From NCBI RefSeq assembly GCF_036588685.1, contig NC_086378.1, positions 75,843,127 to 75,907,126 of the forward strand: DNA of 64,000 bases, given 5' to 3'. Positions 34,549-45,900 of the stretch are shown here, piece by piece. The stretch is from Mytilus trossulus (lineage: Eukaryota; Mollusca; Bivalvia; Mytilida; Mytilidae). A program made the translations under genes and the position numbers. Every line of letters starts with the position of its first letter. The stretch's first letter is position 1. Below the pieces are notes generated by a model, which had not been told where the DNA came from, did no database searches, and saw nothing but the letters and a program-made list of their open reading frames with translations.

Positions 34549-37500
34549 ATGCTTATTGAATTTCTAGTAGATTGTAATTTATGTATGTTAAATGGTCGTA
34601 TTGGTAAACATGATTATACAAATATTTCCTCGAAAGGAAAATCAGTGGTAGATTATATTCTTACCCCACATGACCAAATAAATGATGTCATAGATTTCCA
34701 AGTTCATACAATGTCAAATATTATATCTCGATTCGATTTAGCTGGTTACGAATCTATTCCGGATCATTCATTGTTAGAATGCACGATATCAACATATGCC
34801 GAAAACACCGATTCAGTTGAACAATTAAGTGGAAATGAACCATTAAAAGCGCCGAGAAGATTTAGATATGATGGTTTACGTAACGAACTTTTTTCAGATG
34901 AACCTATGCAAAAACTTTTACAAGATACTATTTTAAGATTAGAACATGCTTTAGATCAGCGACGTGACGTTGATTCGGCCTTTAAAGAACTAAAACATTT
35001 ATTGGTAACTGAAATTGAACTTACCTGTAAAGAACAAAAGCAAAATATTCCAAATAAACGTCATCATAAAAATAACCGAAAGCCATACTGGAATGAAGAG
35101 CTTCAAGATTTATGGGATAAAGCATGCAAGGCTGAAAAGGAATGGACGAGTTGCAAAACAAACGCTAAATCAACGCTACGCAGTACATACGTGCAAAGAC
35201 GGAAAAACTTTGATACATTTAACCGTAAATCAAAACGTAGGTATCAAATAGAACAGCAAAACCAGTTACATTATCTCGAGGGACATAATACGAAAGATTT
35301 CTGGAAATCTATAGGGAAGCTAGGACTAGCAAATGAACGTAAAACGCAACGTATATATCAGGTTCGAACGGAAAACGGTGAAGTTACAAATGACACTGAC
35401 ACCGTGCTCAAAAAGTGGAAAACAGAATATGAATCGGCATTCAATAGCGTCGACTCGTGCAATAATTATGATGATACGTTTTTAGCAGATATCAAAAACA
35501 GAGTGCGAAATGAAAATAACTACAGAAACGATATCGATGTTAGTGGATTAAACCGTGAAATTAGTAGAGAAGAAATTAAGGATGCAGTGTATAAAGCAAA
35601 GCTAGGTAAAGCCATTGGTATAGACGAAATACCCAGTGAAATATTGCGGAATGATAATTGTATTAATTTGTTACATAAACTTGTTAATTTTTGTTTTACC
35701 GAAGGACAAGTGCCGGAAGAATGGCTCACAAGTATAATTACTCCGATTCCAAAACCGAAAATGGATCCGTTGAACCCGTTAGAATATCGTCCCATTTCAA
35801 TTATATCCGTACCATGCAAAATATATGCAGATATATTAAATAAAAGACTTAGTTTTTGGCTCGAACAGAATGACATTTTAGCGGAAGAACAAAACGGTTT
35901 CCGAAAAAACAGAAGTTGTCTAGATCATCTCTATGTGTTACAATCTATTATAAAGAACAGAAAACTTAAAAAGAAAGACACATTTGTTTGTTTCATAGAT
36001 GCAAAGAGGGCATTTGACAATGTGAACCGTGATATGTTATGGCATAAATTAATGAGTATAGGCATAAATGGGATATTTCTAAAGGCTATACAATCTTTAT
36101 ATGATGCTACTAAAAGTGCAGTGAAGCTGGGACATTATTTGACTGATATTTTTCCTGTTAATTTTGGTGTGAAACAAGGGTGTAAAATGTCGCCTTCATT
36201 ATTTTCTATTTATGTGAATGACCTAGCTGAAGACATACGTGCTCTAAATATTGGTGTTGACATTGATGATTTGAATGTTTCAATTTTGCTATATGCTGAT
36301 GATATTGCACTTATCGCGCCGGACGAAGAGAGTCTTCAAAATATGTTAAACTGTATTAATTCTTGGTGTATGAAATGGAGAATGACTTTAAATGAGACCA
36401 AGACCAAAATTATACATTTTCGTAACAAAAAGGCTCCGAGATCAGCCTTCAATTTTAAATGCGGTGATATGCCTATTAGCTTTGACAATGCGTACAGATA
36501 TTTAGGATTACATATAAACGAATTTATGGAACACAAATATACGATCCGAGAGATAACAAAATCAGCAAGCCGGGCGCTTTCTGCAGTATACACTAAATTT
36601 TTATCATGTGGAGGGATGTCATTTGATGTTTATACAAAACTTTATAAAACTCTTATTGAACCCGTGCTATTACATGGAGCCGGATTATGGGGACACAACA
36701 ACTGGAGAGAAGTTCAAACAATTCAGAACAAGGCATGTAGACTTTTTATGGGAAGTTCATCAAATGCGTCGAATATAGCGGTGTTAGGTGATATGGGTTT
36801 TATAACAACAAAATCAGCCGAACTGTTAGAAACGTACCGTCTATTTTTGAGAGTGCGATATACTTATGACTATAGAATTACACATAAGGTCCATATGTGG
36901 GGTATGAATATTTCTCGATCGTGGGACAAGAAATGTTGTGAAATAGCTCATAAACTTGGTATATATGATATCATTGATAGCCAATATTCCAACAGACATA
37001 AAATGTATGATATTAAAACAAAATTGTATGAAATTGAAAAACAAGAATGGGTTGAAAAATTGTATCAAGATCGAAATGAACCAAATGGTAACAAGTTACG
37101 TACTTATAGACTTTATAAAAATGTATTAGAAACAAGTTCATATCTCAAAAATGTAAATGATAGACAACATAGACGTATTTTATCTAATTTTAGAAATGGA
37201 TCTCTACCTTTAGCTATAGAGACAGGTCGTTACACCAAGCCAAAAACTCTTCTTAATGACAGAAAATGTAAATATTGTACAGTTGATTGTGTAGAAGACG
37301 AAAAACATTTTTTAATGCATTGTGAATTTTATTCAGATCTGCGATATGATCTTTTTATGAAAGCAAGTGCAATTAACCCAAATTTTTACGATTTTAATCA
37401 TGATGACAAATTTATCTTTCTGATGTCACATGACTGTATACAAGCCTTTTTAGCAAAATCTTTATATTTTATGTTTAACCGCAGAAAATATTGTGTATAA
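34549..37500 (+). CDS. LINE ORF2-like protein: endonuclease remnant and reverse transcriptase
   Basis: Open frame of 983 codons. Residues 1-80 are the end of the endonuclease domain (SVVDYIL near 32, IPDHSLLE near 70). Reverse-transcriptase motifs are LEYRPISI, FIDAKRAFD (482-490, catalytic Asp), GVKQGCKMSPSLF and YADD (582-585, catalytic pair). A CX2CX9HX4C cluster lies at 907-925. The upstream frame continues with residues fitting the endonuclease (FVRDKLGEVKFG) but is cut by TGA at 34540, so this ATG is probably not the original start. The RT is intact, but the protein cannot be functional for target cleavage without the rest of the endonuclease. Confidence 0.88.
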   Translation: MLIEFLVDCNLCMLNGRIGKHDYTNISSKGKSVVDYILTPHDQINDVIDFQVHTMSNIISRFDLAGYESIPDHSLLECTISTYAENTDSVEQLSGNEPLKAPRRFRYDGLRNELFSDEPMQKLLQDTILRLEHALDQRRDVDSAFKELKHLLVTEIELTCKEQKQNIPNKRHHKNNRKPYWNEELQDLWDKACKAEKEWTSCKTNAKSTLRSTYVQRRKNFDTFNRKSKRRYQIEQQNQLHYLEGHNTKDFWKSIGKLGLANERKTQRIYQVRTENGEVTNDTDTVLKKWKTEYESAFNSVDSCNNYDDTFLADIKNRVRNENNYRNDIDVSGLNREISREEIKDAVYKAKLGKAIGIDEIPSEILRNDNCINLLHKLVNFCFTEGQVPEEWLTSIITPIPKPKMDPLNPLEYRPISIISVPCKIYADILNKRLSFWLEQNDILAEEQNGFRKNRSCLDHLYVLQSIIKNRKLKKKDTFVCFIDAKRAFDNVNRDMLWHKLMSIGINGIFLKAIQSLYDATKSAVKLGHYLTDIFPVNFGVKQGCKMSPSLFSIYVNDLAEDIRALNIGVDIDDLNVSILLYADDIALIAPDEESLQNMLNCINSWCMKWRMTLNETKTKIIHFRNKKAPRSAFNFKCGDMPISFDNAYRYLGLHINEFMEHKYTIREITKSASRALSAVYTKFLSCGGMSFDVYTKLYKTLIEPVLLHGAGLWGHNNWREVQTIQNKACRLFMGSSSNASNIAVLGDMGFITTKSAELLETYRLFLRVRYTYDYRITHKVHMWGMNISRSWDKKCCEIAHKLGIYDIIDSQYSNRHKMYDIKTKLYEIEKQEWVEKLYQDRNEPNGNKLRTYRLYKNVLETSSYLKNVNDRQHRRILSNFRNGSLPLAIETGRYTKPKTLLNDRKCKYCTVDCVEDEKHFLMHCEFYSDLRYDLFMKASAINPNFYDFNHDDKFIFLMSHDCIQAFLAKSLYFMFNRRKYCV

Positions 37501-37716
37501 CAGATTTTTTTGATTTTTTAAATGTGATGTAAAAGTTTTATTTATTCATTTGTAAATGAATGTTAGAATAAGTTTTAAAGCAAAAGTGTCTCATAAGTCA
37601 GTGATGGCTGGATACCGATATTTTAACTTCGATTTAAATTCTTATTTGTATTTTTATACTTATATTATTATGTATGATATTGTTCAGTATTGGTATGTGA
37701 CACTATAATAAAATAT

Positions 37717-37737
37717 TCTGTCTGTCTGTCTGTCTGT
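37717..37737. repeat. (TCTG)n tail of the LINE
   Basis: Five TCTG units directly after AATAAAATAT. Simple-repeat 3' tails are typical of several LINE clades. Confidence 0.75.
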
Positions 37738-37738
37738 A

Positions 37739-38629
37739 CTGCTCGGGTGAAAGGATCGAGCCATCCAAAACAAACATTCAAGTAATATAAAATGAAGAGG
37801 GCCATTTGAATGGTTGCTTAGCTTGGGGAGACACCAGAAGGCTTGCCATGTTTTGTTCAAGTTGTTATTTAAAAATGTTTTGGTTAAACGTTTTATATTC
37901 AATAAAAAGCTTTTTGTATGAATGTGTTATTTGTTTGTCAAATATGCAATATCCAAATAAAGTTTTGTTTACTTACTTAGCCACGAATATTATTCTCCTC
38001 GTTTCTAAACCAGCATAGCAAGATGTATATTAACTTTATATGTGATCTAATTAATTATAGGACATTAACCAATTGCGTTGTTTAAGCTATTAGAATAAAG
38101 GTTGCGATTCGGTAACTAAACTTTTTTTTTTTTTTAATTTAATTTAATTTAATTTGGCCTCACCAGTAAACGAGATTCCGTTAACAGTGTCATAGTAGTC
38201 GCAGCTAGTACCAGTATCAATGATGCTTGTTTTGAAGTTGTAGTGAGACCGTATACAACTCAGTGAATTCTTTGCTATTAATTAAGCTTATAAATACAAA
38301 TGTTATATTTCTAAAAGTGGAATGCATACATTAATTAACAGAATCGGATTATTGAATCCCACCCTTTTCAGCATTTAAAGTTATGTATTGCCTTATGTTA
38401 ACCCCCCCCCCCCCTGTTTTTGTTTTTATTAAAGTGAACTGGTTGAAGCCCGAGACTATACGATGGTAAATGACTGGTTCTTTGTAAACCGATTAAAGTA
38501 AGTGAAACCAGTTGTTTTCCTGTTCCCAAGAGTGGGTTGAAGACGGACACTTTAGTGCCTGCAAAAATCTGGAGTTTTGCACCTATAGAATAAAGGTAAG
38601 CCAAAACTAGATGTATTGTAGTATTGCAT
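37739..38629. other. Spacer upstream of PEPCK-2
   Basis: No gene recognised. Contains a poly-T run and (AATTT)n near 38121-38155 and a poly-C run at 38402-38414. Confidence 0.4.
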
Positions 38630-38704
38630 AGGTTTATCTCGATGCGGTGAAGTGATTTTCATCGCATGACACAAATTATAAGATGCCGGAAATAACTGGC
38701 AAAT
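38630..38704 (+). promoter_or_regulatory. Candidate non-coding first exon and promoter of PEPCK-2
   Basis: GGTTTATCTCGATGCGGTGAAGTG leads to a donor GTAAGC at 38705. The same arrangement (ATTTATC, TCGA, GCCGGTGAAGTG, donor GTAAGG at 58791) occurs at 58722-58790, with 60 and 55 nt from CGGTGAAGTG to the donor. The first PEPCK-2 coding exon starts with an acceptor (39928) and 18 nt of 5' UTR, so an upstream non-coding exon is required. The palindrome AGCCGGCCGGCT lies just inside the intron. Confidence 0.45.
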
Positions 38705-38883
38705 GTAAGCCGGCCGGCTGCATACTTTCATTTTTAACTTCGCCAGGATTAATGAAAGATCATTTGTCATCGTTATTTCATAGTGTAAATTGAAGTATCT
38801 GACTTTTATTTAAGTTGTTTTTACGCTGTAATTAGTGCATTTTATTTTAATTGCTGGCAAAACATTGTTTTACGTGCTAATGA

Positions 38884-38985
38884 GATGCGCATAAACTATC
38901 CTTGAAGGTTCAAGGCCAGGTTGTTTACATGATAGTTATTTGTGGCGTCTTGTTATTGCTGATACAGGTGTTTCAAAATAATTTA
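38884..38985 (+). promoter_or_regulatory. Block shared with 59104-59205
   Basis: GATGCGCATAAACTATCCTT, then GTTCAAGGCCAGGT and CTGATACAGGTGTTTCAAAA, aligned in order with the later copy. It contains TCAAGGCCA, which fits the extended half-site YCAAGGYCA of NR5A/ERR-type receptors. It sits in PEPCK-2 intron 1. Confidence 0.5.
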
Positions 38986-39946
38986 AATGACGTAAATACA
39001 TCTATTAATATTTTCTTATCTGTCTGCAAACGTGCAATTTTTGCATAAACACACAGTAAACAAAATAATGTGCATTGCCAATTATTATTGTATGTATTGA
39101 ACACTAGTCCAATAAATATACCCATACTGTAAAAAAGTTGTTATTTTGTGAAGATCTGGGACTAATTAAACTAGTACTACTATCAGCTAAAGGTAAAATT
39201 GTAAGGTGATAGATTAGACAAAATTTAGAGTTAGGATCTAATTATTAGATGAATACAGGTGTGAGACAAGACTTTTTTATAAGTTAACTTATATATACTC
39301 AATGTGTCTTTAGATTATATTCAAGTATTTAAATAAAGTTTTCTTACTCAGTTTTTTTTTGGGAAATGTCCAATGACTTTCTGGAAATTTTGCAGTAGAT
39401 AAAAATACAATTGTATTAATAGGATTTTTTTCAGAATAAGCATCTATTGTCTCTTGATGTCTATTTTTTAGTGTTATTACATTTCAGTCTCAATCATTAG
39501 TGTATAGCCACATTTCTTTTTATTGTAATCAACCTTTAGGCTTAAAGTTTACTTTCAAAATATTAAACACAGGCACATGTATCTGAAAAAAGTCATGTTT
39601 AAATTTAAACTTTATAAGGTATACAGGGGGAACATTTTTAGAAACAAGTGCCTATAAATTTAAGTGTCATTTTTAATATACTTTTTTTGTTGAATAAATT
39701 ATCAAGGTTAGTGATAGAATTTTGGTGACTTTTTTGGTATAAACTTTCCTGTCACTTACTGACAGGTAGAATCGTATTGAAAAATATAGCATAAAGGTAG
39801 GATTGAAAAATGTTGTGACTTTTTGTTTGGATTGAAAAATGTTATGACTTTTAGGGAGAATCATATTAAAAAATATGCAAATGTTGTAATTTTCAGATGA
39901 AATAATTGAATCAATTTGTGACTTTCAGGTTGAATCATATTGAACA

Positions 39947-42900
39947 ATGAGTGACAATAAAGCTGGGGAGAACACTAGTGTGTTTAGTCCAGAGAAAACC
40001 CAGTATTATGAGGTCCACAATATAGTGGTCCCACACATTGGACCAGTGCCTATTGCCAAGGGAGACTTTCACAAACTTCCTAAAAAAGTACAGAAGTTCA
40101 TTGCAAAATGGGTGAGTTGACCTTAAACATATGATATGTAGTGGGAAAAATAATATTCTTCAAGATTTCATCTAGTAAATATAATATTCATTGATGAGGA
40201 TCATGCATAAAATATGTCAGTTGTTAACCATTACATGTATTAAAGTTGAAATAAAAAAAAACACTAATTTATCTGTTCTACCTACATTGAATTATGGGCA
40301 AAGGAAGATAACTCAGATTTAAAATATGGCATATTATTGTCTTTCATAAAATTTGTAGCTGAATACAAAGCAAAATAAATCAGTTTTGACCCCCCTCAGT
40401 GCCCACAAATATTTTGATTAATAAATGAGTTTTTCTGTCTTGGATATACTTTTGAGAGATGTTGATCTAGGGAATCTATTTATAGGTTGATATTTGTGCA
40501 CCAAGAGCTTTATACATCTGTGATGGTTCTAAAGAAGAATCTGATGAGATCATACACAAATTGGTAGAAAGAGGTGTTCTTACAGAACTTAAAAAATATG
40601 AAAACTGGTAAGTGTATTATCCTCCAATTTTAGACCTTAAGAGTAATGAAATGATTGAATTATAGTAACCCCGGGGACCATTCAGACTATCATATTTTGA
40701 GAGTTGCCACTGTCCATTTGGGTTTGGTGTGATCTGTAAATCTACATTTGTGATAGTCAATTAATCAATTGATAGTGACTGCACTGTCTATTGCACTCTT
40801 CAAATATTACACTTTGATTCAATATTACAACAGTTCAAATAATTATCAGACCTCTAAAGGGCAACATAGTCTTTAACAATAGACCAATATCTATACAAAA
40901 TGTCAAGCTCTAAATCATCACAGGGCTAAAAACAGTTGGGAATTAATTAAAAGATCTTAGCCAGTATATCAGAGAAGTTCAAGATTCATTTGACAGAAGG
41001 AATAAAAACATAGTCTAGTTAACACTCCTCTTTTATCTCACCTGGCTCTATTACAGATAGGTAGGCTCTGTAAACAACAAAACAATATCATTGCAAGCTA
41101 TATTTTTGTCATTTGAGCAATTCAGGCTCTAAGAAGCCTCTTGTGATAATAAGACATGGCTTTTTGTAAGTTAATTCTGTCTAATTATAAAAATTTTATT
41201 TTAAAATTGATTTTCTTCAAAGCTTCTTGTGTAGAACTGACCCTGCTGATGTTGCTAGAGTCGAGGCCAAGACCTGGATATCAACAGAACACAAGTTTGA
41301 TACAGTCCCCCATGTAAGGGAAGGTGTCAAAGGTATTTTGGGACAATGGATTGCACCACCAGACATGGAAAAAGAGATGAATGACAGATATCCTGGCTGT
41401 ATGAAAGGTAAACCTATACAGTATACCTACTTTATATAAATGTAGTGTTTTGTACTTCCTAAATTTGTCTGTGAAACAATCTTTTTTCCACAGAAAAAGC
41501 CAATGTTTTAGAAAATGATAAAATTTAGAGACTGTTATCGTTCTGTGTCTTACACGCTTTCCCCCATGCTCAGATGATGTTCTGCCCGTAAAATTTCAAA
41601 CTCTTTGTTTTAACACTTGCCTAATTGTACTGAGATTTCGCTGCTAATTTCTAGTAGGTCCTAATGGAGGACCAACCATAAAATTGATTTACACCTGACA
41701 CACTTCTAACTAAGCATTTATTTATTTTCAGGCAGGACCATGTTTGTGATTCCGTTCAGTATGGGACCTGTAGGAGGGCCAATCAGTAAGATTGGTATAC
41801 AGCTGACAGATTCTAACTATGTATTGCTATGTATGAATATTATGACTCGTGTAGCACCAAAAGTTTGGGAGACATTAGGAGATGGTGAATTTGTCAAATG
41901 TATACACTCTGTTGGATGTCCTAGACCAGTAGAAAGTGAGTACACACTGTATTATAACACCCCTCTTCTCTGGAAGAATCTTTTGTCCAAGCTTTGGGTG
42001 GTACCTTTATGTCAGTGTTAAATATCTGTCTTAAAATGCTATACTCACTTTTTATGACATGTAAATTTACAAGATGTACATTTATATAAGTTGTTTAGAT
42101 TGTTGCATTTTAGTAAAATGTTGAATGTTCTCAATCAAAAGGATAAATCTTGACTTTTATTTACAGATTCAACCTATCTATCTAGGTAAAAAATTGAGTG
42201 TATGATGATGAACATTTTATTTTACAGGAAAGGTTGTTAACCATTGGCCATGTAATCCCGAGAGAATCATGATAGCCCACAGACCTGAACAGAGAGAAAT
42301 TATGTCATATGGTAGTGGGTATGGTGGAAACTCTCTTCTGGGAAAGAAATGTTTTGCTCTAAGAATAGCCAGTGTTATAGCTAGAGATGAAGGGTGGCTT
42401 GCAGAACATATGTTGGTAAGTTCTTGAACAGAAAGTTTGAAAAGGAGCAAGTATGATAACTGTTAGACTACAAGGTATGACAACCCTAAGATAACCCAGG
42501 CATATTTCTGTTAGACTGTCCAGTATGATCACTCTCAGACTAAATTTCGCCTATAATAAAAACTACTGGAAATTTTTGAAATTACAGTACTTTCAATACT
42601 TGCTAGAAAAGAAAATAGAACTATTTAATTGAAATCTATCAACATTGATATACATTTTGGATTCTCCCAAAAATTTCATGGAAGTTGTAAATTCAATTCT
42701 CTTTTAAAATGTAGAATATGAAGATTAAAATTCATTGTTATCTATTTTTTGTTCTAGATTATGGGACTTAAAAATGACAAGACAGGTGATGAAAAATTCA
42801 TTTGTGCAGCTTTCCCCAGTGCTTGTGGTAAAACCAACTTAGCCATGTTACAACCATCTGTTCCTGGATACACAGTCAGAGTAGTAGGTAAGTCTGGGAA

Positions 42901-45900
42901 GAACATTTTGAAAGACTTACAAACTGACCATTTTATTTTTAAAGTATTGAGTCTTGAAAAAAGATCTGTAGAATTTTCTATTGTACTTTTTATACGACCG
43001 CAAAATTTGAAAAAAATTTTGTCGTATATTGCTATCACGTTGGCATCGTCGTCGTCGTCCGAATACTTTTAGTTTTCGCACTCTAACTTTAGTAAAATAT
43101 AATAGAAATCTATGAAATTTTAACACAAGGTTTATGACAACAAAAGGAAGGTTGGGATTGATTTTGGGAGTTTTGGTCCCAACATTTTAGGAATTAGGGG
43201 CCAAAAAGGGCCCAAATAAGCATTTTCTTGGTTTTCGCACTATAACTTTAGTTTAAGGTAATAGAAATCTATGAAATGTTTGACACAAGGTTTATGACCA
43301 CAAAAGAAAGGTTTGGATTGATTTTGGGAGTTTTGGTTCCAACAGTTTAGGAATTAGGGGCCAAAAAAGGGCCCAAATAAGCATTATTCTTTGTTTTCGC
43401 ACAATAACTTTAGTTTGAGTAAATAGAAATCAATGAAATTTAAACACAATGTTTATGACCACAAAAGGAAGGTTGGTATTGATTTTGGGAGTTTAGGTCC
43501 CAACAGTTTAGGAATTAGGGGCCAAAAAGGGACCCAAATAAGCATTTTTCTTGGTTTTTGCACCATAACTTTAGTATTTATAAATAGAAATCTATGAAAT
43601 TTAAACATAAGGTTTATGACCTTAAAAGAAAGGTTGGTATAGATTTTGGGAGTTTTGGTCCCAACAGTTTAGGAATAAAGGGCCCAAAGGGTCCAAAATT
43701 AAACTTTGTTTGATTTCATCAAAAATTGAATAATTTGGGTTCTTTCATATGCCAAATCTAACTGTGTATGTAGATTCTTAATTTTTGGTCCCGTTTTCAA
43801 ATTGGTCTACATTAAGGTCCAAAGGGTCCAAAATTAAACTAAGTTTGATTTTAACAAAAATTTGAATTCTTGGGCCTCTTTGATATGCTGAATCTAAACA
43901 TGTACTTAGATTTTTGATTATGGGCCCAGTTTTCAAGTTGGTCCAAATCAGGATCCAAAATTATTATATTAAGTATTGTGCAATAGCAAGAAATTTTCAA
44001 TTGCAGTTATAAATTCAGCAATAGCAAGAAATCTTCAATTGCACAGTATTGTGCAATAGCAAGAAATCTTCAATTGCACAGTATTGTGCACTAGCAAATA
44101 TTTTCAATTGCACAGTATTGCACAATAGCAAGAAATATCTAATTGCATAATATTGTGCAATAGCAAGAAATTCCAATTGGATTTCAATTGGAGTTATCTT
44201 TCTTTGTCCAGAATAGTAGTTGAATCAACTTAAATCATTGTTTTATACAATATACAATGTATATTCACTTTTACTACCAACTGATAGATTAAAACAAGCT
44301 TTACCATTCAGTCATTGTCAGTGATAACAAGCACTTTTTTTTACATTTTAATATTTTATGATGTATTTAAATGAGAAGTTATTGTTGCAAACTTCATTAG
44401 AAATTTGAATTGAGATCAGTTTTGAAATAAGGGAAAGGGGGATGTGAAAAAAAATTGGGAGGGTCAATTTTTTTCATTTCAGATTTCATAAATAAAAAGA
44501 AAATTTCTTCAAACATTTTTTTTGAGAGGATTTATATTCAACAGCATAGTGAATTGCTCAAAGGCAAAAATATTTTTTTTAAGTTCATTAGACCACATTC
44601 ATTCTGTGTCAGAAACCTATGCTGTGTCAACTATTTAATCACAATCCAAATTTAGAGCTGAATCCAGCTTGAATGTTGTGTCCATACTTGCCCCAACCGT
44701 TCAGGGTTCAACCTCTGCGGTCGTATAAAGCTGCGCCCTGCCGAGCATCTGGTTATGTCTGTGATATATGTGAAGCATGATATTTCAACTGTTGTATTAT
44801 TTTTTAGATTTTTTTCAACATTTGACTACGCTTCAGTGTAATATTTTTAAAATTATTTTTACATTTATACAAGCCTTTCTCAATATCTTGTTGTCATAAA
44901 GAAAAAGAATTTTCATTTTCTATTCTCAGGATATAGAACCCGGAATGAATCTTTAAATGATTATGTAAAATAAATTTCTAGTTTTTGAAGTGTTATGTTA
45001 TCAAACAAAAATTAAAACTACATAATCAAATACTTTAAAAGTTATAATCTTCTCTTTCAGGTGATGATATTGCATGGTTAAAGTTTGACAAAGAGGGTAC
45101 CTTGAGAGCCATCAATCCTGAGGCTGGATTCTTTGGTGTAGCACCAGGTACAAACTTTAAAACCAATCCGAATGCCATGAAGACATTCCAGAAAAACTCT
45201 ATATTTACCAATGTAGCTGAGACTGCTGATGGAGGATTTTACTGGGAAGGCATGGAAGATGAAGTAGACAAGGTATTAAATAATTTGTATGACCTTTCAA
45301 CAATAATTTTGGATCAGTCCATCCTGTTTTCCTAAATGTATTTATTGGTTTGCCAAAGTATTGTGCTTAAAGTAGCAATCTATAATTCATTGTAGTTAAG
45401 CATCAATGTTCAATTTTTAATTACCAAGTACAGTTCACTACAGTATAACAAACAACTTGATAAATACAACCTACTTATTTTGCATAGGTCCTTTTTATAT
45501 GACTGTAAAATTTATTTTACCATGTATTTAGTTATTTTATATTTGGGCCCCATAATCAAATTGGTCCACATTTGAAGTCTAAATGGTCCAAAATTGAACT
45601 TTATTTGATTTCATCAAAAATTGAATTCTTGGGGGTTCTTTGATATGGTGAATCTAACCATGTATTTAGATTTTTAATATTGGACCATAAAAGGTAAATG
45701 TTCAATTTAAAATTTTTAAGTTCTTAGACCACATACTTTCTGTGTCAGAAACATATGCTGTGTCAACTTTTTAATCGCAATCCAAATTCAGAGCTGTATC
45801 AAGCTTCAATGTCCATATTTGCCCTAACTGTTCAGGGTTCCATTTCTGCAGTCGTATCAAGCTGCACCCTGCTGAGTATTATAGTATGTTAAATGTGTGA

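Larger units (their letters stand above)
34495..37738 (+). mobile_element. LINE (non-LTR retrotransposon), 5'-truncated
   Basis: Carries the C-terminal part of an APE-type endonuclease, a full reverse transcriptase and a C-terminal CCHC-like motif, then a 240-bp 3' UTR ending AATAAAATATTCTG and a (TCTG)n tail. Similarity to the endonuclease frame appears to start near 34495, so most of the endonuclease and any ORF1 are missing. Target-site duplications were not found. The clade (CR1, Jockey, I or another) is not assigned. Confidence 0.88.
42989..44729. mobile_element. 1.7-kb TIR element inside PEPCK-2 intron
   Basis: TTTATACGACCGCA (42989-43002) and its exact reverse complement TGCGGTCGTATAAA (44716-44729) bound the element. 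No transposase ORF is present, so it is a non-autonomous DNA-transposon-like element. The interior holds two tandem arrays listed separately. A shorter, decayed relative is at 45490-45860 in the next intron. No clear target duplication was seen. Confidence 0.7.
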
